A stretch of 64,000 bases of DNA, taken from the NCBI GenBank assembly GCA_036563805.1, contig DATCLS010000056.1:8542-72541 (forward strand). Reading direction: 5' to 3'. The DNA is from DATCLS01 sp036563805 (lineage in GTDB: Bacteria; Actinomycetota; Acidimicrobiia; Acidimicrobiales; VFJN01). Within the stretch, counting starts at the first letter, position 1, and every line of letters starts with the position of its first letter. This document shows positions 1 to 7,643 of the stretch, piece by piece. The notes under the pieces are model-generated. The model was not told the origin of the DNA, did not search any database, and saw only the letters and a list, made by a program, of their open reading frames with translations. A program made the position numbers and the translations under genes.

Positions 1-849
1 GAACAGGGCGCTGGGGTCGGGCACCCCGCACAGCCCCCGCTCGCCCATCTCGAACAGCCCCAGCTCGTGCGTGCTACCGAACCGGTGCTTGACCGGCCGC
101 AGGAGCCGCAGCGCGTGGTGGCGCTCGCCCTCGAACGACAGGACGGTGTCGACCAGGTGCTCGAGGACCCGGGGCCCGGCGAGCCCGCCGTCCTTGGTCA
201 CGTGGCCGACCACCACCACGGTGATGCCCTGCGCCTTGGCCTCGGCCACCAGCCGGTGGGCGCACCCCCGCACCTGGGCCACCGACCCCGGCGCCGAGGC
301 CAGCTCGGGGTCGAACACGGTCTGGATCGAGTCGACGACCACCACCTCGGGCCGGACCGTGTCGACGTGGTCGAGCACGTGGGGCAGGGCGGTCTCGGCG
401 ACCAGCCACAGGCGGGGCGAGGTGAGGCCCAGCCGCTCGGCGCGCAGCGCCACCTGTCGGGCCGACTCCTCGGCCGAGACGTAGAGGCACGTGGCGCCCG
501 CCTGAGCCCGGGCGGCCAGCGCCTGGAGCAGCATCGTGGACTTGCCGATGCCGGGCTCGCCGCCGAGCAGCGTCACCGACCCGGGCACGAGCCCGCCGCC
601 CAGCACCCGGTCGAGCTCGGCGAAGCCCGTCGGCACCGGGGACGAGCCGGCGGAGTCGACCGCCTCGGCGATCGGCACCGGCGTGGCCCGCCGGCCGAGC
701 AGCGGCGCGCCCGGCCGCGTCGACCCCGCGGGCTCGGCGGGCTCTTCGACCAGGGTGCCGGTCGCCTCGCACGCCGCGCACCAGCCCGTCCACTGCGGGG
801 CGGTGGCGCCGCACTCGGAGCACCGGTAGACGTTCTTCCTCCGTGCCAC
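1..849 (-). CDS. radA: DNA repair protein RadA, N-terminal 283 residues (runs off the window)
   Basis: RecA-like ATPase that helps process branched recombination intermediates. The visible part has the N-terminal zinc finger (CSEC at residues 10-13, CAAC at 24-27), a Walker A motif GEPGIGKST near residue 96, and the RadA-specific motif near residue 253, here KHRFG instead of the usual KNRFG, followed by GLFEMGERGL and GVPDPS. The family is about 450-460 aa, so the C-terminal Lon-like domain lies beyond position 1. The start is GTG at 849. It has no Shine-Dalgarno but has TAGTGT 8 nt upstream, so it is probably leaderless. Identification is firm. Confidence 0.95.
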   Translation of the reverse strand, partial: MARRKNVYRCSECGATAPQWTGWCAACEATGTLVEEPAEPAGSTRPGAPLLGRRATPVPIAEAVDSAGSSPVPTGFAELDRVLGGGLVPGSVTLLGGEPGIGKSTMLLQALAARAQAGATCLYVSAEESARQVALRAERLGLTSPRLWLVAETALPHVLDHVDTVRPEVVVVDSIQTVFDPELASAPGSVAQVRGCAHRLVAEAKAQGITVVVVGHVTKDGGLAGPRVLEHLVDTVLSFEGERHHALRLLRPVKHRFGSTHELGLFEMGERGLCGVPDPSALF

Positions 850-857
850 GCCCGCCG

Positions 858-863
858 ACACTA
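858..863 (-). promoter_or_regulatory. -10 box TAGTGT, candidate leaderless promoter of radA
   Basis: TANNNT hexamer separated by 8 nt from the GTG start of radA. There is no purine-rich Shine-Dalgarno in between and no convincing -35 box. Confidence 0.45.
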
Positions 864-1018
864 CGGCCGGGGTGTGACAACCAAGGGCAACGACGGGACA
901 GAACGTTGCCCGTGGGTCACTCCCAGCCGGTCGCTCCCACGCGTTCAGGCCGTCCGGGGCTCGCAGACCGGTGCACGCCGCGCCCCGGCCGCCGGCCCCG
1001 TCGCTCCCAGGCGACCCG

Positions 1019-2683
1019 TCACTCCCACTCGATGGTGCCCGGGGGCTTGGAGGTGATGTCGTAGGCCACCCGGTTGACGCCCGCCACCTCGTTGATGATG
1101 CGGCTCGACAGCGTGGCCAGCACGTCGTAGGGGAGGCGGGCCCAGTCGGCCGTCATCGCGTCCTCGCTGGTGACGGCGCGGACGATGACCGGATGGGCGT
1201 ACGTCCGCTCGTCGCCCATCACCCCCACCGACCGGATGTCGGGCAGCACCGCGAACGCCTGCCAAATCTCGCGCTCGAGCCCGGCGCGGCGCAGCTCGTC
1301 GCGCACGATGGCGTCGGCGTGCTGGAGCATCGCCACCTTCTCGGGCGTGACCTCGCCGATGATCCGCACGGCCAGGCCCGGCCCGGGGAACGGCTGGCGC
1401 CACACGATCTCCTCGGGGAGCCCGAGCTCCTCGCCGACGCGGCGCACCTCGTCCTTGAACAGGCTGCGCAGCGGCTCGACCAGCTCGAAGGACATGTCCT
1501 CGGGCAGGCCGCCCACGTTGTGGTGGCTCTTGATGGTCGACGCCCCGGTGCCGCCGCCGGACTCGATGACGTCGGGGTACAGCGTCCCCTGCACGAGGAA
1601 CCGGGCGTCCTCCAGCCCCCCGGCCGACTCCTCGAAGACGCGGATGAACAGCTCGCCGACGATCTTGCGCTTGTCCTCGGGGTCGGTCACGCCGGCCAGC
1701 CCCTCGAAGTAGCGGTCGGCGGCGCGCACGTGGATCAGCTCGATCTTCTGGTGGCGCCGGAACGTCTCGACCACCTGCTCGGCCTCGCCCTGGCGGAGCA
1801 GGCCGGTGTCGACGAACACGCAGGTCAGCTGGGGACCGACCGCCTTGTGGACGAGCGCGGCGGCGACGGCCGAGTCGACGCCGCCCGACAGGGCGCAGAT
1901 CACCCGCCCGTCGCCCACCTGCTGGCGGATGGCGGCCACCTGCTGCTCGATGATCGACGTCATCGTCCAGGTGGGCCGGCAGTCGGCCAGGTGGTGGAGG
2001 AACTGGCGGAGCACCTGCTGGCCATGGGGCGTGTGCGAGACCTCGGGGTGGTACTGGACGGCCCAGATGCGGCGCTCGGGCGACTCGAAGGCGGCGGCCG
2101 GCGTCTCGGGCGTCGAACCGGTGACCGTGAAGCCCTCGGGGGCCCGGGTCACGGTGTCGAAGTGGCTCATCCACACCGGCTGCTCCACGGCCTGGTCGGC
2201 CAGCAGGCCGTCGCCGGTGGCGGCGCCGTCGCGGAGGTGGAGCGTCGTGCGCCCGTACTCGCCCCGGCCCGTGCGGGCCACCTCGCCCCCGAGCTGGTGG
2301 GCGATCAGCTGGGCGCCGTAGCAGATGCCGAGGATGGGCACGCCCAGCTCGAAGATCTCGGGGTCGAGCCGGGGGGCGCCCTCGACGTGGACCGACTTGG
2401 GCCCGCCGGAGAGGATCAGCGCTTGCGGGCGCCGGGCCCGGATCTCGTCGGCCGTGACCGTGTGCGGCACGATCTCGGAGTAGACGTGCGCCTCGCGCAC
2501 CCGGCGGGCGATCAGCTGGGCGTACTGGGCCCCGAAGTCGACGACCAGGCAGGTGTCGAACTCACGGGCGGGATCCGCGGGGTCGGCGCCCCCCGGAGCG
2601 GCGACGCCCTCGACGTTCTCGGCGCCCGGGGCGGCGGGGTTCGGGGCGACCCCGGCCTCGGGGTCGCGGGGGCGGTCGCTCAC
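1019..2683 (-). CDS. guaA: GMP synthase (glutamine-hydrolysing)
   Basis: Converts XMP to GMP using ATP and glutamine; last step of GMP synthesis. 554 aa. Class I glutamine amidotransferase domain with nucleophile Cys121 in GICYGAQL and a YHPEV His/Glu pair, then the ATP pyrophosphatase domain with the LSGGVDSAV P-loop near residue 265, and the typical C-terminal end GTIEWE. A roughly 40-residue Pro/Ala-rich N-terminal extension precedes the conserved FDTCLVVDFGAQ; no better start is evident because the GTG at 2683 overlaps the guaB3 stop (GTGA), implying translational coupling. Confidence 0.97.
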   Translation of the reverse strand: MSDRPRDPEAGVAPNPAAPGAENVEGVAAPGGADPADPAREFDTCLVVDFGAQYAQLIARRVREAHVYSEIVPHTVTADEIRARRPQALILSGGPKSVHVEGAPRLDPEIFELGVPILGICYGAQLIAHQLGGEVARTGRGEYGRTTLHLRDGAATGDGLLADQAVEQPVWMSHFDTVTRAPEGFTVTGSTPETPAAAFESPERRIWAVQYHPEVSHTPHGQQVLRQFLHHLADCRPTWTMTSIIEQQVAAIRQQVGDGRVICALSGGVDSAVAAALVHKAVGPQLTCVFVDTGLLRQGEAEQVVETFRRHQKIELIHVRAADRYFEGLAGVTDPEDKRKIVGELFIRVFEESAGGLEDARFLVQGTLYPDVIESGGGTGASTIKSHHNVGGLPEDMSFELVEPLRSLFKDEVRRVGEELGLPEEIVWRQPFPGPGLAVRIIGEVTPEKVAMLQHADAIVRDELRRAGLEREIWQAFAVLPDIRSVGVMGDERTYAHPVIVRAVTSEDAMTADWARLPYDVLATLSSRIINEVAGVNRVAYDITSKPPGTIEWE

Positions 2684-3789
2684 GGCGTCGACACCACCAG
2701 CTCGGCCATCTGCAGGTCCTTCAGGTTGTCGTAACCGGTCAGGGCCATCGACCGGCGCAGGGCGCCGGCCAGGTTCACGGCGCCGGTGGCGTCGTGGGCG
2801 GGGCCCACCAGGATCTGCTCGAGCGAGCCCTGGGGCTCGACCCGGACCCGCTCGCCGCGCGGCAGCGTGCCGTGCACCGTGCCCATCGTCCAGTGCCAGC
2901 CCCGCCCCGGCGCTTCGTGGGCGGCGGCCAGCGGCCGCCCGATCATCACCGCGTCGGCCCCGCAGGCCACGGCCCGGGCGATGTCGCCGCCGGTCGTGAC
3001 CCCGCCGTCCGCGATCACGTGGCAGTAGACGCCGGTCTCCTCGAGGTGGCGCAGGCGGGCCGCCTTGGCGTCGGCCAGCGCCGTGGCCAGGGGCACCCCC
3101 ACGCCCAGCACGTCGCGAGCGATGCCGGCGCCCCCCGACCCGGCGCCCACCAGCACGCCGGCGGCGCCGGTGCGCATGAGGTGCAGGGCCGTCTGGTACG
3201 ACATGCAGCCGCCCACGATCACGGGAACCTCGTAGTGGCGGATGAACGCCTTGAGGTTGAGCGGCTCGGTCGAGCGCGACACGTGCTCGGCCGACACGAT
3301 CGTGGCCTGGATGACCAGCAGGTCGGGCTCGGCCTCGAGCACGGCGTCGGCCAGCTGGAGCGTGCGGTGGGGCGTGACGGCGACCGCGCAGGTCACCCCC
3401 GCCTCACGGATCTCGGCGATGCGCTCGCGGATGAGCTCGGGTTTGATCGGCTCGGCGTAGATCTCCTGCAGGCGCCGGGTGGCCTTGCCGGCCGGCAGCG
3501 CGGCGATCTCGTCGAGCACCGGCTCGGGCGACTCGTAGCGGGTCCACAGCCCCTCGAGATGCAGCACCCCGGCCGCGCCCAGCCGGCCCATCTCGATCAC
3601 GGTGGCCGGTGACGAGACGCTGTCGGCCGGCGCCCCCAGGATGGGCAACTCGAACCGGTAGGCGTCGATCTCGCAGGAGATGTCGACGTCTTCTGGATCA
3701 CGTGTGCGTTTGCTCGGGACGATCGCGACCTCGTCGAGGCGGAAGGCCCGCCGCGCCGTCTTGCCGATCCCGATCTCGACCTCGGCCAT
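2680..3789 (-). CDS. guaB3: GuaB3-family IMP dehydrogenase-related protein
   Basis: Actinobacterial IMPDH/GMP-reductase paralogue, 369 aa from the ATG at 3789 (MAEVEIGIGKTARR). It keeps the beta/alpha-barrel phosphate-binding features (RTGAAGVLVGAGS, ADGGVTTGGD, GADAVMIG) but the catalytic loop reads GAGSGGAGIA and lacks the active-site Cys that GuaB has as GSICTT. It also lacks the CBS domains, so classical IMP dehydrogenase activity is unlikely. An upstream GTG at 3822 is in frame, but it is 1 nt from a TACAAT box; the ATG is preceded by AAGGTGG and matches the family N-terminus. It overlaps guaA by 4 nt. The exact biochemical role is not settled by sequence. Confidence 0.9.
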   Translation of the reverse strand: MAEVEIGIGKTARRAFRLDEVAIVPSKRTRDPEDVDISCEIDAYRFELPILGAPADSVSSPATVIEMGRLGAAGVLHLEGLWTRYESPEPVLDEIAALPAGKATRRLQEIYAEPIKPELIRERIAEIREAGVTCAVAVTPHRTLQLADAVLEAEPDLLVIQATIVSAEHVSRSTEPLNLKAFIRHYEVPVIVGGCMSYQTALHLMRTGAAGVLVGAGSGGAGIARDVLGVGVPLATALADAKAARLRHLEETGVYCHVIADGGVTTGGDIARAVACGADAVMIGRPLAAAHEAPGRGWHWTMGTVHGTLPRGERVRVEPQGSLEQILVGPAHDATGAVNLAGALRRSMALTGYDNLKDLQMAELVVSTP

Positions 3790-3823
3790 TGCGGCCACCT
3801 TCGACTCGATGGGGAAAGCCACG

Positions 3824-3829
3824 ATTGTA
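3824..3829 (-). promoter_or_regulatory. -10-like TACAAT upstream of guaB3-guaA
   Basis: Near-consensus -10 hexamer 34 nt before the ATG at 3789. Transcription from it would start downstream of the alternative GTG at 3822, which supports the internal ATG. No good -35 box is visible at 17 nt. Confidence 0.4.
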
Positions 3830-3870
3830 CCGAGAGCCGCCCCGGGGCCTCGTGACCGGGGGTCGATGAC

Positions 3871-3890
3871 CGGCCCCGTGACCGGGGCCG
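3871..3890. terminator. Hairpin between the amidase gene and guaB3
   Basis: 8-bp perfect stem CGGCCCCG/CGGGGCCG with a TGAC tetraloop, just downstream of the amidase stop codon on the minus strand. There is no T-tract, as is common in this GC-rich window. Confidence 0.4.
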
Positions 3891-3935
3891 ATGGGAGCGA
3901 CCCCGGGGCCGACCTCGGACCGACGCGACCTGGCG

Positions 3936-4751
3936 TCAGGACCGGGCGAACGCCAGCGCGGCGTCGGCCAGCGCCCCGGCCAGGCGGTCCTGGCCGTCCG
4001 GGCTCGTCAGCGCCGCGGCGTCCTCGGCGTTGGCCAGGTTGCCGGCCTCGACCATCACCGCCGGGACGCCGGCCCAGTTGAGCGTCCCCAGGTCGTCGCG
4101 CTGGACCAGCCCGCCGCCGCCGACGTAGCCGGCCGGGGCGAAGCCGGCGCCCACCAGGGCGTCCCGCACGGTGGCGGCCAGCTCGGCCGACGGCCCCACC
4201 GTGTCATCGGTGTAGCCGGGGCGGTGGCCCGGGTGGATGACGTGGAAGCCCCGCGCCGTCGGTGGGGCCCCGTCGGCGTGGATCGAGACCAGCGCGTCGG
4301 CGCCCGCCGCGGCCGCCATCCGCCCCCGCTCGTCCACGCAGGGGCCGACGCCCGCGTCGTCGGTCCGGGTGAGGACGACCCGGGCCCCGGCGGCCTCCAG
4401 CCGGTCCCGGACCAGCTGGGCCACGGCCCAGTTGATCGAGGACTCGGTGGTGCCGTCGGCCGTGGCCGTGCCGGTGGTGTTGCACGGCTTCTGGAACCCG
4501 CCGGCGTCGACGGGCCGGCCGATCTCGTCGGGGTGGACGCCGTTGGCCCCGTTGTGGCCCGGGTCGACCACGATCACGGGCCCGTCGCCGGCGGGCGCCG
4601 AGGACGAGGCCGACGAGGGCGTCGACGGGGACGCCTCGGCCGACCGGGAGGCCGACCCGTCCGCCTCACCGCCCGTGCCGCAGGCGACCGCGGGGAGGAG
4701 GGCGAGGGCGAACGCGAGGGCGAGGACGGCGGTGAGAGCGCGGCGGCGCAC
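3936..4751 (-). CDS. N-acetylmuramoyl-L-alanine amidase, secreted lipoprotein (Amidase_3)
   Basis: Predicted zinc peptidoglycan amidase of 271 aa that cleaves the muramoyl-L-Ala bond. A signal peptide ends in AVAC with lipidation Cys24, followed by a Ser/Ala/Pro-rich linker (about 25-55). The Amidase_3 domain shows the zinc ligands His66 (DPGHNG), Glu103 (TTESS) and His158 (SIHADG) and catalytic Glu235 (VMVEAGN). Acts outside the membrane. The GTG start at 4751 has TAGCGT 8 nt upstream and no Shine-Dalgarno. Divergent from guaB; the starts are only 58 bp apart, so the two promoters overlap. Confidence 0.92.
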   Translation of the reverse strand: MRRRALTAVLALAFALALLPAVACGTGGEADGSASRSAEASPSTPSSASSSAPAGDGPVIVVDPGHNGANGVHPDEIGRPVDAGGFQKPCNTTGTATADGTTESSINWAVAQLVRDRLEAAGARVVLTRTDDAGVGPCVDERGRMAAAAGADALVSIHADGAPPTARGFHVIHPGHRPGYTDDTVGPSAELAATVRDALVGAGFAPAGYVGGGGLVQRDDLGTLNWAGVPAVMVEAGNLANAEDAAALTSPDGQDRLAGALADAALAFARS

Positions 4752-4759
4752 CGGCGCGC

Positions 4760-4765
4760 ACGCTA
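4760..4765 (-). promoter_or_regulatory. -10 box TAGCGT, candidate leaderless promoter of the amidase gene
   Basis: TANNNT hexamer 8 nt before the GTG start. The same context (CCGGTAGCGTG) recurs before the small gene starting at 7494. Confidence 0.45.
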
Positions 4766-4797
4766 CCGGGACCGTTCCGAGCGCGGGGGCAGGCGAT

Positions 4798-4803
4798 TAC
4801 ACT
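4798..4803 (+). promoter_or_regulatory. -10 box TACACT, candidate leaderless promoter of guaB
   Basis: TANNNT hexamer with 6 nt (TTCTTC) to the ATG at 4810. The interval is pyrimidine-rich and has no Shine-Dalgarno, so the mRNA probably begins at or next to the start codon. Confidence 0.5.
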
Positions 4804-4809
4804 TTCTTC

Positions 4810-6324
4810 ATGGAGGCCAACGACGCATCTCCCACGCCGTTCCCCCGCGGCGGTTTCCCGGCCAAGTTCGCCAAAGAGGGCCTGACGTTCGACGACGTTC
4901 TGCTCCTGCCGGCCGAGTCGTCCGTCGTCCCCGCCGAGGTGAGCACGCGCACCCGGCTCACCCCCGCCATCGAGCTGGCCATCCCCATCGTGTCCGCGGC
5001 CATGGACACGGTGACCGAGGCCCGCCTGGCCGTGGCGCTCGCCCGGGCCGGCGGCATCGGCGTCGTCCACCGCAACCTGTCGATCGACGACCAGGTCGGC
5101 GAGGTCGACAAGGTCAAGCGCAGCCAGTCGGGCATGATCGTCGACCCGGTCACGTTGCCCGCCGACGCCATGGTGCGCGACGCCCTGGCGGTCATGGAGC
5201 ACTACCACATCTCGGGCGTGCCGATCACCGACCCGGCCGGCCGGCTCGTGGGCCTGCTCACCAACCGCGACCTGCGGTTCATCGACGAGGCCGACCAGCC
5301 CATCAGCAACGTGATGCGCAAGCCGCCGCTGGTCACGGCCCCGCTGGGCACCACGCTCGAGCAGGCCAAGGAGATCCTCTGGCAGCACCGCATCGAGAAG
5401 CTGCCGATCGTCGACGACGAGGGCTTCCTCAAGGGCCTGATCACGGTCAAGGACATCAAGAAGCAGACCGAGCACCCCCTCGCCACGCAGGACGAGGGCG
5501 GCCGCTTGCGGGTGGGGGCCGCGGTCGGCGTGGGGCCCGACGCGCTCGAGCGGGCCGAGCGGCTGGTGGCGGCCGGGGTCGACGTGCTGGTGGTCGACAC
5601 CGCCCACGGCCACAGCCACGCCGTGCTCGACGTGGTCAAGCAGGTGAAGAGCTCGTTCGACGTGCAGCTGATCGCCGGCAACGTGGCCACGGCCGAGGCG
5701 GTCGACGCCCTGGCCGGGGTGGGGGCCGACGCGGTCAAGGTCGGCATCGGTCCGGGCTCGATCTGCACCACCCGCGTCGTGGCCGGGGTGGGCGTGCCCC
5801 AGGTCACGGCCATCTACGACTGCGCGTTGGCCGCCGCCCGCCACGGCGTGACCGTCATCGCCGACGGCGGCATGCAGTACTCGGGCGACATCGCCAAGGG
5901 CATCGCCGCCGGTGCCGACGCGGTGATGCTGGGCAGCCTGCTGGCCGGCGTCGACGAGTCGCCGGGCGAGGTCGTCCTCCACCAGGGCGAGCGGTTCAAG
6001 GAGTACCGGGGCATGGGCTCGCTGGGCGCCATGAAGGGCCGGTCGTTCTCCAAGGACCGCTACTTCCAGGGCGACATCGACGAGGCCGAGAAGCTCGTGC
6101 CCGAGGGCATCGAGGGCCGGGTGGCCTACAAGGGCCCGCTGGCCAACGTGATCCACCAGCTCATCGGCGGGCTGCGCACGGCCATGGGCTACTGCGGCGC
6201 CGCCACCATCCCCGAGCTGCAGGAGGGCGGCCGCTTCGTCCGCATCACCGGGGCGGGCCTGCGCGAGTCGCACCCCCACGACATCACGATCACCAAGGAA
6301 GCGCCCAACTACGGGCGCATGTGA
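4810..6324 (+). CDS. guaB: IMP dehydrogenase
   Basis: Oxidises IMP to XMP with NAD+, the committed step of GMP synthesis. 504 aa from ATG 4810 (MEANDASPTP). Barrel start LTFDDVLLLPAES, two CBS domains inserted at about residues 95-210, catalytic Cys319 in GPGSICTTR, substrate/NAD segments ADGGMQYSGD and the mobile flap region GMGSLGAM and YF.GDI. An in-frame open stretch extends upstream, but it lies inside the opposite-strand amidase gene; the ATG at 4810 with the TACACT box is the natural start. With guaB3 and guaA it forms a GMP-synthesis locus. Confidence 0.97.
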   Translation: MEANDASPTPFPRGGFPAKFAKEGLTFDDVLLLPAESSVVPAEVSTRTRLTPAIELAIPIVSAAMDTVTEARLAVALARAGGIGVVHRNLSIDDQVGEVDKVKRSQSGMIVDPVTLPADAMVRDALAVMEHYHISGVPITDPAGRLVGLLTNRDLRFIDEADQPISNVMRKPPLVTAPLGTTLEQAKEILWQHRIEKLPIVDDEGFLKGLITVKDIKKQTEHPLATQDEGGRLRVGAAVGVGPDALERAERLVAAGVDVLVVDTAHGHSHAVLDVVKQVKSSFDVQLIAGNVATAEAVDALAGVGADAVKVGIGPGSICTTRVVAGVGVPQVTAIYDCALAAARHGVTVIADGGMQYSGDIAKGIAAGADAVMLGSLLAGVDESPGEVVLHQGERFKEYRGMGSLGAMKGRSFSKDRYFQGDIDEAEKLVPEGIEGRVAYKGPLANVIHQLIGGLRTAMGYCGAATIPELQEGGRFVRITGAGLRESHPHDITITKEAPNYGRM

Positions 6325-6349
6325 CGCCCGGGCCGGGCGGACATCGCCG

Positions 6350-6379
6350 GGGGCGGGCGGAGGCCGCCGGCCCCGCCCC
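6350..6379. terminator. GC-rich hairpin between convergent guaB and the Nudix gene
   Basis: 8-bp stem GGGGCGGG/CCCGCCCC with a structured loop, lying between the two converging stop codons. It can serve both directions; no T-tract. Confidence 0.4.
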
Positions 6380-6398
6380 ATGCTCGGTCGTCGGCCGC

Positions 6399-7316
6399 TC
6401 AGTCGTGGGCGATGTCGCCGCGGCCCAGCGTGCCGGTGACGATGCCGAGCAGCTGGCGGAGCATGGCCGCGGTGGCGCCCCACAGGCTGTCGCCGACCAG
6501 CTCGAAGAAGAAGATGCGCCGCTCGCCTCCGGGAAACGGCCAGCGCTCCTCGCGGTAGATGGCCGGGTCGAGCAGCTCGGCCAGCGGCACGTGGAGCACG
6601 GCCTCGACCTCGGCCGGGTTGGGCGTGGTCTCGGGCCGCCGCGGCAGCACGCCGACCAGCGGGATGATGTACGAACCGCTCGTCACCGTGCCCAGCTGGT
6701 CGAGCTCGCCGACGATCTCGACCAGAGACGGGTCGAGGGCGATCTCCTCCTTGGCCTCGCGCAGGGCGCCGTCGACCGGCGTCTCGCCCAGCTCGATGCG
6801 GCCGCCGGGGAAGCTGACCTCGCCCTGGTGGCTCCGAAGGGACCAGGTGCGGCGGGTGAGGACGACGACCGCCTCGCCGCCGTCGTCGTACAGCGGGGCC
6901 AGCACCGCGGCCGGGCGCGTCGTGACGCCCGCCTGGGCGCGGGGCGACGGCACAGGCGGCCCCAGGTCGGCCAGGGCCCGGCGGACGTCGGCCACCGAGG
7001 GCCGGCGCGCCGTCGGCGGCAGGTGGGCCCAGGGCGCCGGGGCGCCGAGCGTGGCGGTGGGCGGACGGGGGATGCGCTGCGGGCCGCCGCGGCCCGGCGG
7101 CACCGGCGCGGGCGGCGGGGCGGGCGGGCCGTCGATCTGCCAGCCGGCCGCCCGGCGGCGGGCGGCCCACTCGGCCATGGCGGCGTCCTCGCCGGCCCCG
7201 GCCGCCGGATCGGAGGCCGCGGGCTCGGCGCCGGCGGGGGCGGAGGCGGCCGGATCGGCGGCGGGGTCGGAGGAAGCGGGGCCGGAGGGGGCCGGGCCCG
7301 CGGGCGGGTCAGCCAC
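6399..7316 (-). CDS. Nudix hydrolase, CoA pyrophosphatase type
   Basis: Predicted hydrolase of CoA or a related nucleoside diphosphate derivative. 305 aa. The first roughly 100 residues are Ala/Pro-rich low complexity. The core carries the CoA-specific NuCoA signature LRSHQGEVSFPGG running into the Nudix box (GRIELGETPVDGALREAKEE, with the box Gly near the end replaced by Ala). C-terminal strands follow the CoA diphosphatase family (YIIPLVGVL, EVEAVLHVPLAELLDP). Its start overlaps the 3' end of the upstream small gene by 8 nt, so the two are co-translated. The precise substrate is inferred from the motif only. Confidence 0.88.
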   Translation of the reverse strand: MADPPAGPAPSGPASSDPAADPAASAPAGAEPAASDPAAGAGEDAAMAEWAARRRAAGWQIDGPPAPPPAPVPPGRGGPQRIPRPPTATLGAPAPWAHLPPTARRPSVADVRRALADLGPPVPSPRAQAGVTTRPAAVLAPLYDDGGEAVVVLTRRTWSLRSHQGEVSFPGGRIELGETPVDGALREAKEEIALDPSLVEIVGELDQLGTVTSGSYIIPLVGVLPRRPETTPNPAEVEAVLHVPLAELLDPAIYREERWPFPGGERRIFFFELVGDSLWGATAAMLRQLLGIVTGTLGRGDIAHD

Positions 7317-7494
7317 CGTCGCCCGCCGTCGAGGCCGCCGATCGGGCGTCGGCCTCGGCGGCGAGGGCCTCGAGCAGCTCGCGCAGGCCGCCCGTCTTGA
7401 GGTTGCTCATCACCCGCCCGGGCGGCGTCTCGCCCCGCTCCCACTCCAGCCAGTGAGCCAGGAGCTTGTGCGGGTCGGGGGCCGGAATCTCCAT
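7309..7494 (-). CDS. Small conserved-looking protein coupled to the Nudix gene
   Basis: 61 aa, acidic, no signal peptide or membrane segment. The N-terminal half is Trp/Glu-rich (HWLEWERGE) followed by a Gly-rich turn and amphipathic helix (SNLKTGGLRELLEAL). I do not recognise a named family, but the sequence is not low complexity and resembles short proteins found next to Nudix genes in actinobacteria (recollection, not verified). The ATG at 7494 has TAGCGT 8 nt upstream; the stop overlaps the Nudix start, so it is the promoter-proximal gene of a two-gene unit. Function unknown. Confidence 0.7.
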   Translation of the reverse strand: MEIPAPDPHKLLAHWLEWERGETPPGRVMSNLKTGGLRELLEALAAEADARSAASTAGDGG

Positions 7495-7502
7495 GACCGA
7501 CC

Positions 7503-7508
7503 ACGCTA
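7503..7508 (-). promoter_or_regulatory. -10 box TAGCGT, candidate leaderless promoter of the small gene/Nudix unit
   Basis: TANNNT hexamer 8 nt before the ATG at 7494, in the context CCGGTAGCGTG that is also found before the amidase gene. Confidence 0.45.
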
Positions 7509-7530
7509 CCGGGATCGGCGGCCAGCGCCC

Positions 7531-7609
7531 GAGGCACCGACCAAGGCACCGCCCGAGGCGGTCACAGCCGAGGCGGCACAGCCGAGACGGTCACCCGGGA
7601 GGCGGTCAC
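7531..7609 (+). repeat. Iterated GAGGCGGTCAC-type repeats upstream of the two-component operon
   Basis: Copies of GAGGCGGTCAC or close variants begin at 7555, 7570, 7584 and 7599 (period about 15 bp), preceded by shorter GAGGCACC-like copies at 7531 and 7543. They occupy most of the gap between the divergent small gene and the histidine kinase. Could be a regulator-binding array or simple tandem drift. Confidence 0.6.
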
Positions 7610-7629
7610 CCCCTCGGGGCCGCCGCCGC

Positions 7630-7635
7630 TACCGT
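7630..7635 (+). promoter_or_regulatory. -10 box TACCGT, candidate leaderless promoter of the histidine kinase
   Basis: TANNNT hexamer 8 nt before the ATG at 7644; no Shine-Dalgarno. Confidence 0.35.
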
Positions 7636-7643
7636 CACCGCCC

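Noticed and set aside
3891..7400. A 1169-codon plus-strand frame across the amidase, guaB and Nudix genes
   Set aside because: It is out of frame with guaB and antisense to the others; Arg/Gly-rich with no domain.
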